Position numbers and translations under genes: made by a program. From an uncultured Serinicoccus sp. (lineage in GTDB: Bacteria > Actinomycetota > Actinomycetes > Actinomycetales > Dermatophilaceae), in contig NZ_CANMUA010000001.1 in NCBI RefSeq assembly GCF_947500995.1, forward strand, positions 62,001 through 126,000: a stretch of DNA of 64,000 bases, read 5' to 3'. The notes beneath the pieces were generated by a model. It did no database searches. It was not told the origin of the DNA and saw nothing but the letters and a program-made list of their open reading frames with translations. Shown here in pieces: positions 17,065-24,667 of this stretch; positions within the stretch are counted from its first letter, which is position 1; every line of letters begins with the position of its first letter.

Positions 17065-18379
17065 GTTCACCTCGACCGTCCACCAGAACGAGTTCCTGCC
17101 CGACGGGGGCACCGACGTGCACGCGATCGTCTCGGTCACATGCTCCGGGGCCGGGGAGGTGGTCGCCTGGGGCGGCTCGGGAGGCACGGGCGGCGCGGGG
17201 TATCCGGGCGGTTCCGGTGGCGACGCCGGCGAGGTCATCATCGTCGACGTCTCGGGCTCCATGGACGTCCAGGGGGTGCAGGCGGCGGCGTATGCCGCGT
17301 CCGCCGCGCTCGACGAGATCGTGGACGGCGTGTGGTTCGCCATCGTGGCGGGCAACCACGAGGCGGCGTTGTGCTACCCGACCGGCACCTCGGCCGCGAT
17401 GGCCCGGATGTCGGCCCAGACGCGGCTGGAGGCCAAGCGGTCGCTGCAGCGACTGGCCCCGGGTGGGGGGACGGCGATGGGCCGCTGGCTGCTGGCGGCC
17501 GGCCAGCTGTTCGCCACCGTGCCCTCGCTGTCCAAGCGGCACGCGATCCTGCTCACCGACGGCGCCAACCAGCACGAGACCCCGCAGGAGCTGAGCTGGG
17601 CGCTGGACCAGGTGCGCGGCCGGTTCCAGGTGGACTGTCGCGGGCTGGGTGCCGCGTGGCAGGTGGCCGAGGTCCGCCGTATCGCCGAGACGCTGCTGGG
17701 CAGCGTCGACCTCATCCGCACCTGGGACGGGCTGAGCGAGGACTTCGCCGCGCTCATGGCGTCCTCGATGGGCAAGGGGGTCAGCGACGCGCAGCTGCGC
17801 GTGTGGGCGCCCCAGGGTGCCGAGGTGCTCTTCGTCAAGCAGGTCAGCCCCACGCTCGAGGACCTCTCCGGTCGTCGGGTCGAGGTCAACGCGCTCACCG
17901 GCGGGTACGACACCGGCGCCTGGGGTGACGAGACCCGCGACTACCACGTCGCGGTGCGGCTGGCCCCCAAGGCGGTCGGCCAGGAGCAGCTCGCCTCGCG
18001 CGTGCAGCTCGTCGTGGGCGGGGAGGTCCGCACGCAGGGCCTGGTCAAGGCGGCCTGGTCGTCGGACGACGTGCTGACCGCCCAGATCAGCCCGGAGGTC
18101 GCGCACTACACCGGCCAGACCGAGCTGGCCTCGGCGATCCAGGAGGGGCTGCGGGCCAAGGCCATGGGCGACGACGTGACCGCCACGTCCCGGCTGGGCC
18201 GCGCGGTGCAGCTGGCCCGCGAGACCGGGGACGACGGGGCCACGTCGCGCCTGTCGCGGGTCGTCGACATCGACGACGCCGCGACCGGCCGGGTGCGCCT
18301 GCGCCGGCACGTCGACAAGCTGGACGAGATGGAGCTGGACACCGCCTCCACCAAGACGACCCGGGTCCGGCCCAGCTGA
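17057..18379 (+). CDS. VWA-domain protein with intact MIDAS
   Basis: A 440-residue protein with a von Willebrand factor A domain around residues 58-250. The metal-ion-dependent adhesion site is complete: DVSGSM (Asp 64), GGGTAMG and LLTDGANQH. A Gly-rich loop (39-56) precedes it and a beta-rich C-terminal part follows, ending in a short basic/Thr-rich tail. There is no signal peptide, so it should act in the cytoplasm, probably as a metal-dependent scaffold. ATG 17057 is preferred over the in-frame ATG 17048 because of its spacing from AGGATGGG. It overlaps the phosphatase gene by 8 bases. Confidence 0.88.
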   Translation: MAEFTSTVHQNEFLPDGGTDVHAIVSVTCSGAGEVVAWGGSGGTGGAGYPGGSGGDAGEVIIVDVSGSMDVQGVQAAAYAASAALDEIVDGVWFAIVAGNHEAALCYPTGTSAAMARMSAQTRLEAKRSLQRLAPGGGTAMGRWLLAAGQLFATVPSLSKRHAILLTDGANQHETPQELSWALDQVRGRFQVDCRGLGAAWQVAEVRRIAETLLGSVDLIRTWDGLSEDFAALMASSMGKGVSDAQLRVWAPQGAEVLFVKQVSPTLEDLSGRRVEVNALTGGYDTGAWGDETRDYHVAVRLAPKAVGQEQLASRVQLVVGGEVRTQGLVKAAWSSDDVLTAQISPEVAHYTGQTELASAIQEGLRAKAMGDDVTATSRLGRAVQLARETGDDGATSRLSRVVDIDDAATGRVRLRRHVDKLDEMELDTASTKTTRVRPS

Positions 18380-19419
18380 TGGTGCGGTGCCCCGAGGGCC
18401 ACGAGAGCGAGGCCACCGACTACTGCGACACCTGCGGCGCACCCATCGCCGCCCCGCCGGCGGGTCCGGTCGACCCCTCCGGGGCGGCCGGCGCCCCGGG
18501 GGCGCCACGACCGGCGTCGGGCGGGTCGGTCCTCGACCTCGACGAGCCGGTCGCGCAGACGCTGTCCTGCCCGCACTGCGGCGGCGTCAACGTCGCGGAC
18601 GCCCTCTTCTGCGAGGCGTGCGGCTACGACTTCACCACCGGCGCCCTCCCGCTGGGCGCCGAGCCCGAGGAAGCCGAGGAGGACCCGGTCGCCGAGGCAG
18701 AGACGACCGAGGCCGAACCACCCGAGCCCGAACCATCCGAGGCCGTCGTCGAGCCCGACCCCGAGGCAGCCGAGACGCCCGTGTCCGCCCCCAAGGCGCC
18801 CGAGTCCGACCTCAAGGCGCCCGAGGCCGACCCGGAGACGCCCGCGCCGGAGACGCCCGCGACAGAGGCACCCGAACCCGACCCGGAGACGCCCGAGCCG
18901 CCGCCGGGGCCGGAGCCCGAGGACCCGCCCGCGCAGGCCACCCCCGGGCCCGCCGCGGTCGGGCACGCCCGGCCACGGCATACCCCTCCCTCGCGCGACC
19001 TCGCGGACGCGTGGGTGGTGGAGGTCTGGGTCGACCCCGACTGGTATGCCGTGCAGCAGACCGCGGAGGCGTGCCCCAGCGCCGGGGTCCCGGACGTCGT
19101 GGTCGTGCGGCGCAGCGTCGTCATGGTCGGGCGGCCCTCCGGGAGCCTCGGCGTGCGCCCGGAGGTGGATGCCGGTGCCGACAGCGCCGTCTCGCGGCGG
19201 CACGCCCAGCTGACCAGCGACGGGACCCGGTGGTGGATCGAGGACCTCGGCAGCAGCAACGGCACCTACGTCGGTGTCGTGGGCGAGCCGCTGCCGACGC
19301 AGGCCCTGACGCCCGGCCAGCGGGTCGAGATCGACCGGGACGACCGCATCTACGTCGGGGCCTGGACCCGGCTGGTGCTGCGTCAGGCGACGGCGGCCGA
19401 GCGGGCCGGTCAGGGCTGA
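18379..19419 (+). CDS. Zinc-ribbon FHA-domain protein
   Basis: A 346-residue protein with two N-terminal zinc-ribbon elements (Cys 4/His 8/Cys 16/Cys 19 and Cys 64/67/78/81), a long Pro/Glu/Ala-rich acidic linker (about 95-190) and a C-terminal FHA domain (about 235-335). The FHA phosphothreonine-binding residues are present: GRPS, SRRHAQL and GSSNGTYV. A linker segment reading AETTEAE (Thr 109-110) is reminiscent of the ETTS phospho-site of GarA, a known PknG substrate. It is therefore the best candidate for the kinase's effector (inference). Start and previous stop share one base. It closes the overlapping gene run. Confidence 0.88.
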   Translation: MVRCPEGHESEATDYCDTCGAPIAAPPAGPVDPSGAAGAPGAPRPASGGSVLDLDEPVAQTLSCPHCGGVNVADALFCEACGYDFTTGALPLGAEPEEAEEDPVAEAETTEAEPPEPEPSEAVVEPDPEAAETPVSAPKAPESDLKAPEADPETPAPETPATEAPEPDPETPEPPPGPEPEDPPAQATPGPAAVGHARPRHTPPSRDLADAWVVEVWVDPDWYAVQQTAEACPSAGVPDVVVVRRSVVMVGRPSGSLGVRPEVDAGADSAVSRRHAQLTSDGTRWWIEDLGSSNGTYVGVVGEPLPTQALTPGQRVEIDRDDRIYVGAWTRLVLRQATAAERAGQG

Positions 19420-19480
19420 CCGAGGCCGGCGGCGTGCCGCACCCTGCGTCCGGCCCACCGCTGCACCTAGAGTCGTCCCC

Positions 19481-20347
19481 ATGCCCACCGACCCCCCGGC
19501 ACAGACGACCCGCACCAGCCGTGCCCGGCTGCGCCGCTCCGGCCGTCACCTGCTGCGCCTGGGGGGTCTGCTGGCCGTCGTGTCCCTCGTCGTCACCCTC
19601 GTCGGCGGGTGGGCCACCCGCTCCCTGCTGGAGCACCTGCAGTCCAACTCGGCCGAGCTGCTGGACGGCACCGCGACGGTCTCGCTGACCGAGGGCACGG
19701 AGCGCACGCTCTACGTCACCGGTGGCCTCGTCGCACCGGGCGAGATCGCCCCGACCCCGGTCGACCAGATCAGCTGCACCATCACCGGGCCCGGTGGCGA
19801 GCTGCCGTTCACCACCCTGGCCGAGGAGGGGAGCCGGGTCGGGATCGACACGGCGCTGGCCCGCTTCCAGGTCGTCGGCAGGTTCACCGCGGCGGACACC
19901 GGCGAGCACCAGATCGACTGCGAGGGTCTCGGTGTCGTGGTGGCCCCGGACGTCGGCCCGGCCAACGCGTTGCTGCGCCTCGGCGGGCTCGCGCTCGGCA
20001 CCCTCGGAACCTTCGTCGGCCTCTCGATGGTGCTCATCGGTGGCGTCCTGCTGCTGCTCGTCCGGGCACCCGACGGGGTCCAGGACGGTGAGGAGATCGT
20101 CGACGACGCCCCTCCGGCCGAGGGGGCCGACGAGTGGTGGGAGGACGAGGCCGGCGAGGGCCGGCCCGAGCAGGCGGGGCGGCCTGCGGGCAGCGACGAT
20201 GCCGAGGCCGCGGACGGCGACGCCGAGTTCGTCGACCTCAGCGACGAGGAGCTGGCCGCGCTGTCGGAGGAGCAGATCGCCGAGCTGGTCGCCTCCGGGA
20301 AGCTGGTCTTCGTCGACGACGACGAGGACGACACCACGCGTTCGTGA
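19481..20347 (+). CDS. Two-TM membrane protein, paralogue 1
   Basis: A 288-residue protein with a basic N-terminus, membrane helices near residues 26-46 and 169-192, an extracytoplasmic domain of about 120 residues between them, and an acidic cytoplasmic tail (DEEIVDDAPPAEGADEWW-like). The outer domain holds two cysteines in CTITGPGG and DCEGLG contexts, probably a disulfide across a small beta domain. The next gene has the same layout and the same cysteine contexts. I recognise no family. It starts 61 bases after the FHA gene and may be its own unit. Confidence 0.75.
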   Translation: MPTDPPAQTTRTSRARLRRSGRHLLRLGGLLAVVSLVVTLVGGWATRSLLEHLQSNSAELLDGTATVSLTEGTERTLYVTGGLVAPGEIAPTPVDQISCTITGPGGELPFTTLAEEGSRVGIDTALARFQVVGRFTAADTGEHQIDCEGLGVVVAPDVGPANALLRLGGLALGTLGTFVGLSMVLIGGVLLLLVRAPDGVQDGEEIVDDAPPAEGADEWWEDEAGEGRPEQAGRPAGSDDAEAADGDAEFVDLSDEELAALSEEQIAELVASGKLVFVDDDEDDTTRS

Positions 20348-20438
20348 CCCGGTGGCGTGGGTCGTCCCCGACCGGCCCGGAATGCCCCGCGACCCGGCGG
20401 TGCGCGCGACGCCGAGGCGCTGCGGATAAGGTCGTGCC

Positions 20439-21164
20439 ATGAGCTACGGGAACCCTCCGGCACCGCGACGCAGCGGTCTCACCACGGCCGGCAAGTGGAT
20501 GTTCATCATCGGCCTCGTCCTGTCGGTCATCGTCGGGATCGGCGTGGCCTGGGGCGGGGTGCAGGGCGCCCGGATGTTCAGCGACCTCCAGGGCGGCGGG
20601 ACGCCGATCGACGAGGGCCAGACGACCGTCTCCATGGAGGAGGGCGACCTGCGGCTGGTGACCGCCGAGGGCAGCCAGACCCCGACGTGCACGGTGACCG
20701 GGCCGGACGGCACCGAGTCGGCGCTCACCCAGGACAGCACGTTCGACACCGGTGACCAGCAGGTCGACGCCCAGCTGGTGGGCACCTACCAGGCCACCGC
20801 GACCGGGGAGCACACCTTCACCTGCGAGGGCGGCACCGCGTCGCTGTCGCCGAGCATCAGCATCGGCTCCACCATCGGCCTGGCGGTCGCGGGCCTGGGC
20901 ATCCTGGCGCTCATCCCGCTGCTGCTGCTCACCGGCATCGGCCTCATCCTGTGGCTCGTCGGCCGCAGCAGGGACCGGAAGGCCGCGGACGGGCCGCCCG
21001 GGGGCTACGGCTACGGCACCGCCTACCCCCAGCAGGGCTACGGCCAGCCGCAGGACAGCGGCTACCCGCAGGCACCGGGGCAGGGCTACGGCCAGCAGTA
21101 CGGCCAGGGGTCGCCCCCGCGGCCGCCCGGCCAGGACCCGACCGACCCCTACCGCCGGGACTGA
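20439..21164 (+). CDS. Two-TM membrane protein, paralogue 2
   Basis: A 241-residue paralogue of the preceding protein: TM helix near 18-38, an outer beta-rich domain with cysteines in CTVTGPDG and TCEGGT contexts, and a second TM helix near 150-178. The acidic tail of the first copy is replaced by a Gly/Tyr/Gln/Pro-rich low-complexity tail with GYG/QGYGQ repeats, of the kind that can self-associate. Function is unknown. It starts 91 bases after its paralogue and ends 12 bases before the convergent SDR gene. Confidence 0.75.
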   Translation: MSYGNPPAPRRSGLTTAGKWMFIIGLVLSVIVGIGVAWGGVQGARMFSDLQGGGTPIDEGQTTVSMEEGDLRLVTAEGSQTPTCTVTGPDGTESALTQDSTFDTGDQQVDAQLVGTYQATATGEHTFTCEGGTASLSPSISIGSTIGLAVAGLGILALIPLLLLTGIGLILWLVGRSRDRKAADGPPGGYGYGTAYPQQGYGQPQDSGYPQAPGQGYGQQYGQGSPPRPPGQDPTDPYRRD

Positions 21165-21176
21165 GCCGCCCGGCCG

Positions 21177-22079
21177 TCAGGGGCTGTCGGCGCCGCCGTT
21201 GACGTTGAGCGTCTCCCCCACGACGTAGCTGCTCTCCGGCGAGGCCAGGAAGACGTAGGCCGGGGCGAGCTCGACCGGCTGGCCCGCGCGCCCCAGGGGC
21301 TGCCCGAGGCCGAACTCCGGGATGGCCTCCTTGGGCTGACCCTGCACCACCTGCAGCGGGGTCCAGATCGGGCCGGGGGCGACGATGTTGACCCGCACGC
21401 CCTTCGGCGCGAGCTGCTTGGCCAGGCCCTTGCCGAAGGTGTTCATCGCGCTCTTGGTCATGGCGTAGTCCAGCAGGTGCTCGCTGGGGCTGTAGGCCTG
21501 GACCGAGCTGGACAGGATGATGGTCGAGCCGGCCTCGAGGTGCTTGACCGCGGCCCGGCACATCCAGAACATCGCGTAGACGTTGGTCTTGACGGTGAGG
21601 TCGAACTGCTCGTCGCTGATCTCCTCGATCGAGGGGGTGCTCACCTGCTTGCCGGCGTTGACGACGAGGGCGTCGAGCCCACCGAGCTTCTCGGCGGCCT
21701 GGTCCACGACCCGGTCCACGGTCTCCCGGTTGGTGAGGTCGCCGGGCAGCTGCACGCAGGTGCGCCCCTCCGCCTCGACCAGCTCGCGGATCCGGTCGGC
21801 GTCCTCCTGCTCGTCCGGCAGGTAGTTGATCGCCACGTCGGCACCCTCGCGGGCGTAGGCGATCGCCACGGCGCCGCCGATGCCGGAGTCCCCGCCGGTG
21901 ATGAGCGCGCGACGGCCCTGCAGGCGGCCGGTGCCGCGGTATGACGTCTCGCCCCGGTCGGCCGGCGGGTCGAGCTCGGCGTCCAGCCCGGGCATGGGCT
22001 GGTCCTGCTCGGGCGGGGAGACGCGGGGGTGGCGGGTGGTCGGGTCGTCGAAGGTCAGCTGGTCGGTCTTCTGGGCCAT
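21177..22079 (-). CDS. Short-chain dehydrogenase/reductase
   Basis: A 300-residue SDR of the longer type often annotated as glucose dehydrogenase-like or general-stress (YhdF/YghA-like) oxidoreductase. It has a 50-residue N-terminal extension with DLTFDDPTTRHP-like sequence, the cofactor motif TGGDSGIG, the NAG motif, and the catalytic Tyr-Lys pair in DYAMTKSAM with the serine in SSSVQAY. The extra upstream frame to 22136 looks unlike the family, so ATG 22079 is chosen. Substrate is not predictable. The cupin gene follows upstream on the same strand, about 120 bases away. Confidence 0.88.
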   Translation of the reverse strand: MAQKTDQLTFDDPTTRHPRVSPPEQDQPMPGLDAELDPPADRGETSYRGTGRLQGRRALITGGDSGIGGAVAIAYAREGADVAINYLPDEQEDADRIRELVEAEGRTCVQLPGDLTNRETVDRVVDQAAEKLGGLDALVVNAGKQVSTPSIEEISDEQFDLTVKTNVYAMFWMCRAAVKHLEAGSTIILSSSVQAYSPSEHLLDYAMTKSAMNTFGKGLAKQLAPKGVRVNIVAPGPIWTPLQVVQGQPKEAIPEFGLGQPLGRAGQPVELAPAYVFLASPESSYVVGETLNVNGGADSP

Positions 22080-22199
22080 GCCTCGATCCTCTCCCGGGCA
22101 CCGCACCCGCGCACCGTGGAACGGTCCGCCGCGCACCAGGGTCGGCCCCCGACGAGAGCCGGCGCCGACTGCCGGGCGGCCGCCGCGGCGCCCTCGGGC

Positions 22200-22673
22200 T
22201 CAGGCCTTGAGGTCGTCCTCGCCGCTGCCCGGCTGGACGGTCCACTCCGGCGGGACGTCCCGACCCGCGTCCTCGTCCGCCTCGGCGTCCTCGGACGTCT
22301 GCTGCACGATGCCCTGAGCGTGGTGGGAGGGGGCGTAGACGGCATACAGCTGCAGCGGCTCGTCGCCGGTGTTGATGACGTCGTGCCAGGACCCGGCCGG
22401 GACCTGGATCGACCACCCGTCCGAGACGTCCTGGGTGAAGTCGAGGTCGTCCTCGGCGGGACCCATGACGCAGCGGCCCTGACCGGCGTCGACCCGCAGG
22501 AACTGGTCGGTCTCCGGGTGCGCCTCGAGGCCGATGGACTGCCCGGGCGGGATGGACATGAGGGTGACCTGGAGGTACGTCCCGGTCCACGCCACCGTGC
22601 GGTAGGTGGTGTTGTCCCTCGTCGCGGTCTCGATGTCGAAGGCGTTCGGCCGGGGTCCGGGGTCGGTGATCAT
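22200..22673 (-). CDS. Cupin domain protein
   Basis: A 157-residue single-domain cupin. The metal-site pattern is present: GLEAHPETDQFLRVDAGQG in motif 1 and VPAGSWHDVINTG in motif 2. An acidic tail of about 30 residues follows (DAEADEDAGRDVPPEW). Cupins of this type are diverse, from isomerases to small-molecule binders, and no substrate can be read from the sequence. GAGAGGA precedes the ATG. The neighbouring SDR on the same strand may be linked functionally. Confidence 0.85.
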   Translation of the reverse strand: MITDPGPRPNAFDIETATRDNTTYRTVAWTGTYLQVTLMSIPPGQSIGLEAHPETDQFLRVDAGQGRCVMGPAEDDLDFTQDVSDGWSIQVPAGSWHDVINTGDEPLQLYAVYAPSHHAQGIVQQTSEDAEADEDAGRDVPPEWTVQPGSGEDDLKA

Positions 22674-22860
22674 GCTGGCGTCCTCTCGTGCAGGTGGGTG
22701 GTGCGACCCAACCTAGCGGCCCATCCCGCCTCCCGCGCCCGGGCGATCGCCGCGATCCGGCTACCGGCGGGACCGGTCGGAACCGGGACCGCTGCGGCGG
22801 CGTCGGTAGGGTAGGAACTGCCGTCGATCGGCCGGCCGGGTGCCGGAGGGAAGAGGGGAC

Positions 22861-24333
22861 ATGTCGAACGTGCACCGGGCCGTGGTGGGCGGTGTCGCGC
22901 TGCTGGGGGTGGCGGGGACGAGCGTGGGCCTCTGGGCGACGCAGTCCCCCGAGCACGCCGCGAGCAGCCTGGTGGTCGACGACGACGCCCAGGTCCTGGA
23001 CCTGCCGGCCCTGGAGGCCGGCGTGGAGGGGCTGCGCTTCCACGAGCCGACCGACGTCGCCGTCTTCAGCACCCTGGGGGGCGAGGCGGCACGGACCGAC
23101 GACCTGGCGCTCAACACCGCCGTGCTCGAGCACGCGCGGTCCGAGCGGACCGAGTGGCTCTCGGCGGACGGGCAGACCTGGGCCGACGACCTGTTCATCT
23201 TCGCGGTCGACCCCGAGGGACGGCTGGTGGGCACCTACTTCGGGGAGAACCGCGAGGTCGCCCAGGAGGAGCAGCTGGAAATCCAGGACGCGGCCAAGGA
23301 CGACTTCCGCGCGGCGGACTGGACGGACGGCACGCTCGCCGGCCTGGAGGCGGGGGCGGCGCGCATCGAGCAGCCCTTCATGAGGTCGGCCGGCGGGGTC
23401 GTCCTCGCCGGGCTGCTGTCGCTGCTCACCGCCGTGGGCGCGGGCACCTGGCTGGGCGTCGGCGTCCACCGCGCCAGGGTCAGCCGCGACATGCGCGCCG
23501 AGGGCGACCGGCGGATGGCCTCGGTCGTCGGTGAGATGGACGCCACCGAGCTGCACGCCCGGCTCATCCCCGAGGACTCCCGCTACGGCGGGCGCGTCCT
23601 GCGCCGCTACGACGAGTTCACCCGCGGGGTGCGCGAGCTCACCGAGCTGGGCAACGAGGCCCGCGCGATCCCCGAGTCGTCGTACAACCGGAAGGAGTCG
23701 CAGACCCGGCTCACGGCATACCGGGACAAGGCGCTGGAGCTGGACCACCTCGACGACGTCATCGCCGACACGGCCACCTTCCTCGGTCGCGACCGGGCCT
23801 GGGCCCAGGCCTGGACCCGCCAGGAGGCTCCGCTGCGCGAGGACCTCGAGCAGGTCGGGTCCGTCATCGAGACGGACGTGCCGGACGAGGCGCGCGGGCT
23901 CCCCCAGGTCGCCGAGCTGCGGGAGTTCGCGTCCGGCGCCCTGGCCCGCCTGGACCAGCTGCGTGGGCAGCTGGAGGCGCAGGAGGTCTCCCCGGACGAC
24001 GCCCTGGACGAGCTGCGGACCACCCGCGACGGGCTGAGCGAGCGGCTGGACCGGCTCGCCGGCGCCGTGGCCGAGGAGGTGGGGAAGACGCCCGAGGAGC
24101 GGGTCGCGATGAAGAAGGCGATGCGCGAGGAGCGGTCCCACCGCCGCACCGAGGCGACGATCCTCGCCGCGGCCTACCCGTCCTGGGGCTGGTACCCCCT
24201 CGGCGCGTTCCAGACCGGCCTGCACTCCGGCACCGCCGCGGTGGAGCAGTCGCGGTCGAGCTCGAGCGGGGCGACGTCCGGCTACAGCGGGGGCGGCAGC
24301 TTCAGCGGCGCCGGGAGCTCCTCGCGGTTCTGA
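22861..24333 (+). CDS. DUF5129/TPM-like membrane protein
   Basis: A 490-residue protein with an N-terminal hydrophobic segment (about 7-25), an outer domain of about 150 residues resembling the TPM/YgcG fold (DDLFIFAVDPEGRLVGTYFG), a membrane helix near 178-200 and a long helical cytoplasmic part. It ends in a Ser/Gly-rich tail (GYSGGGSFSGAGSSSRF) typical of these proteins. This matches actinobacterial proteins annotated as DUF5129; function is unknown. ATG 22861 is preferred to the in-frame 22840 because GGGAAGAGGG directly precedes it. Copies of its last codons recur as repeats downstream. Confidence 0.8.
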   Translation: MSNVHRAVVGGVALLGVAGTSVGLWATQSPEHAASSLVVDDDAQVLDLPALEAGVEGLRFHEPTDVAVFSTLGGEAARTDDLALNTAVLEHARSERTEWLSADGQTWADDLFIFAVDPEGRLVGTYFGENREVAQEEQLEIQDAAKDDFRAADWTDGTLAGLEAGAARIEQPFMRSAGGVVLAGLLSLLTAVGAGTWLGVGVHRARVSRDMRAEGDRRMASVVGEMDATELHARLIPEDSRYGGRVLRRYDEFTRGVRELTELGNEARAIPESSYNRKESQTRLTAYRDKALELDHLDDVIADTATFLGRDRAWAQAWTRQEAPLREDLEQVGSVIETDVPDEARGLPQVAELREFASGALARLDQLRGQLEAQEVSPDDALDELRTTRDGLSERLDRLAGAVAEEVGKTPEERVAMKKAMREERSHRRTEATILAAAYPSWGWYPLGAFQTGLHSGTAAVEQSRSSSSGATSGYSGGGSFSGAGSSSRF

Positions 24334-24459
24334 CTGCGGGAGCCTACCCGGTGCCGTGAGCTGCTCGCGGTTCCGAGCGGGTTCCGGTCCCGTGAGCTGC
24401 TCGCGGTTCCGAGCGGGTTCCGGGCGGGATGAGTTGCTCGCGGTTCCGGGCGGGCTCCG
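24313..24459 (+). repeat. Tandem repeats derived from the preceding gene's 3' end
   Basis: The final codons of the DUF5129 gene (24313-24333, GAGCTCCTCGCGGTTCTGA) are followed by three longer copies of the same phrase: 24356-24391, 24392-24427 and a weaker one at 24429-24459. The unit is about 36 bases with core GAGCTGCTCGCGGTTCCGAG. The first two copies are identical over about 32 bases. It looks like successive local duplication of the gene end. The stop at 24333 precedes them, so they are not translated with that gene. Confidence 0.75.
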
Positions 24460-24461
24460 AC

Positions 24462-24561
24462 GCACGCTTGTGCACTTCCTCGTGCGGTATGTCGTGTCAC
24501 GGGCGTGCTCAGAGGCACGCGCGTGTCACCAGGTCCTGCACGAGGAGATGCACAAGCGTGC
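24462..24561. repeat. About 100-base imperfect palindrome
   Basis: Arms 24462-24509 and 24512-24561 are inverted copies, with the outer 25 bases (GCACGCTTGTGCA..TCCTCGTGC) nearly perfect and the inner 17 bases (GTG.CACG.GCGTGC) also paired, broken by an 8-base mismatch. It sits in the 334-base gap between two plus-strand genes. The rest of the gap (24562-24667) holds only the ribosome-binding site of the next gene. It could be a large terminator, a structured RNA or a degenerate mobile element. Confidence 0.65.
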
Positions 24562-24667
24562 TCGTTCCCTCCTCGCCCGGCATCTGCTCCGACCCGGGCG
24601 TGCCGCGGGTGGGGTTCGCCGGAGGATCCGTAGGCTCGGCACCGACCGAGAGTGAGGAGTCGTTGAC

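Noticed and set aside
24356-24459. Repeats considered as a CRISPR array
   Set aside because: Three copies stand directly adjacent without unique spacers, and no cas genes are present.
20944-24465. A minus-strand open frame of over 1100 codons
   Set aside because: It overlaps the SDR, cupin and DUF5129 genes in other frames, with low-complexity Arg/Pro/Gly composition and no domain.
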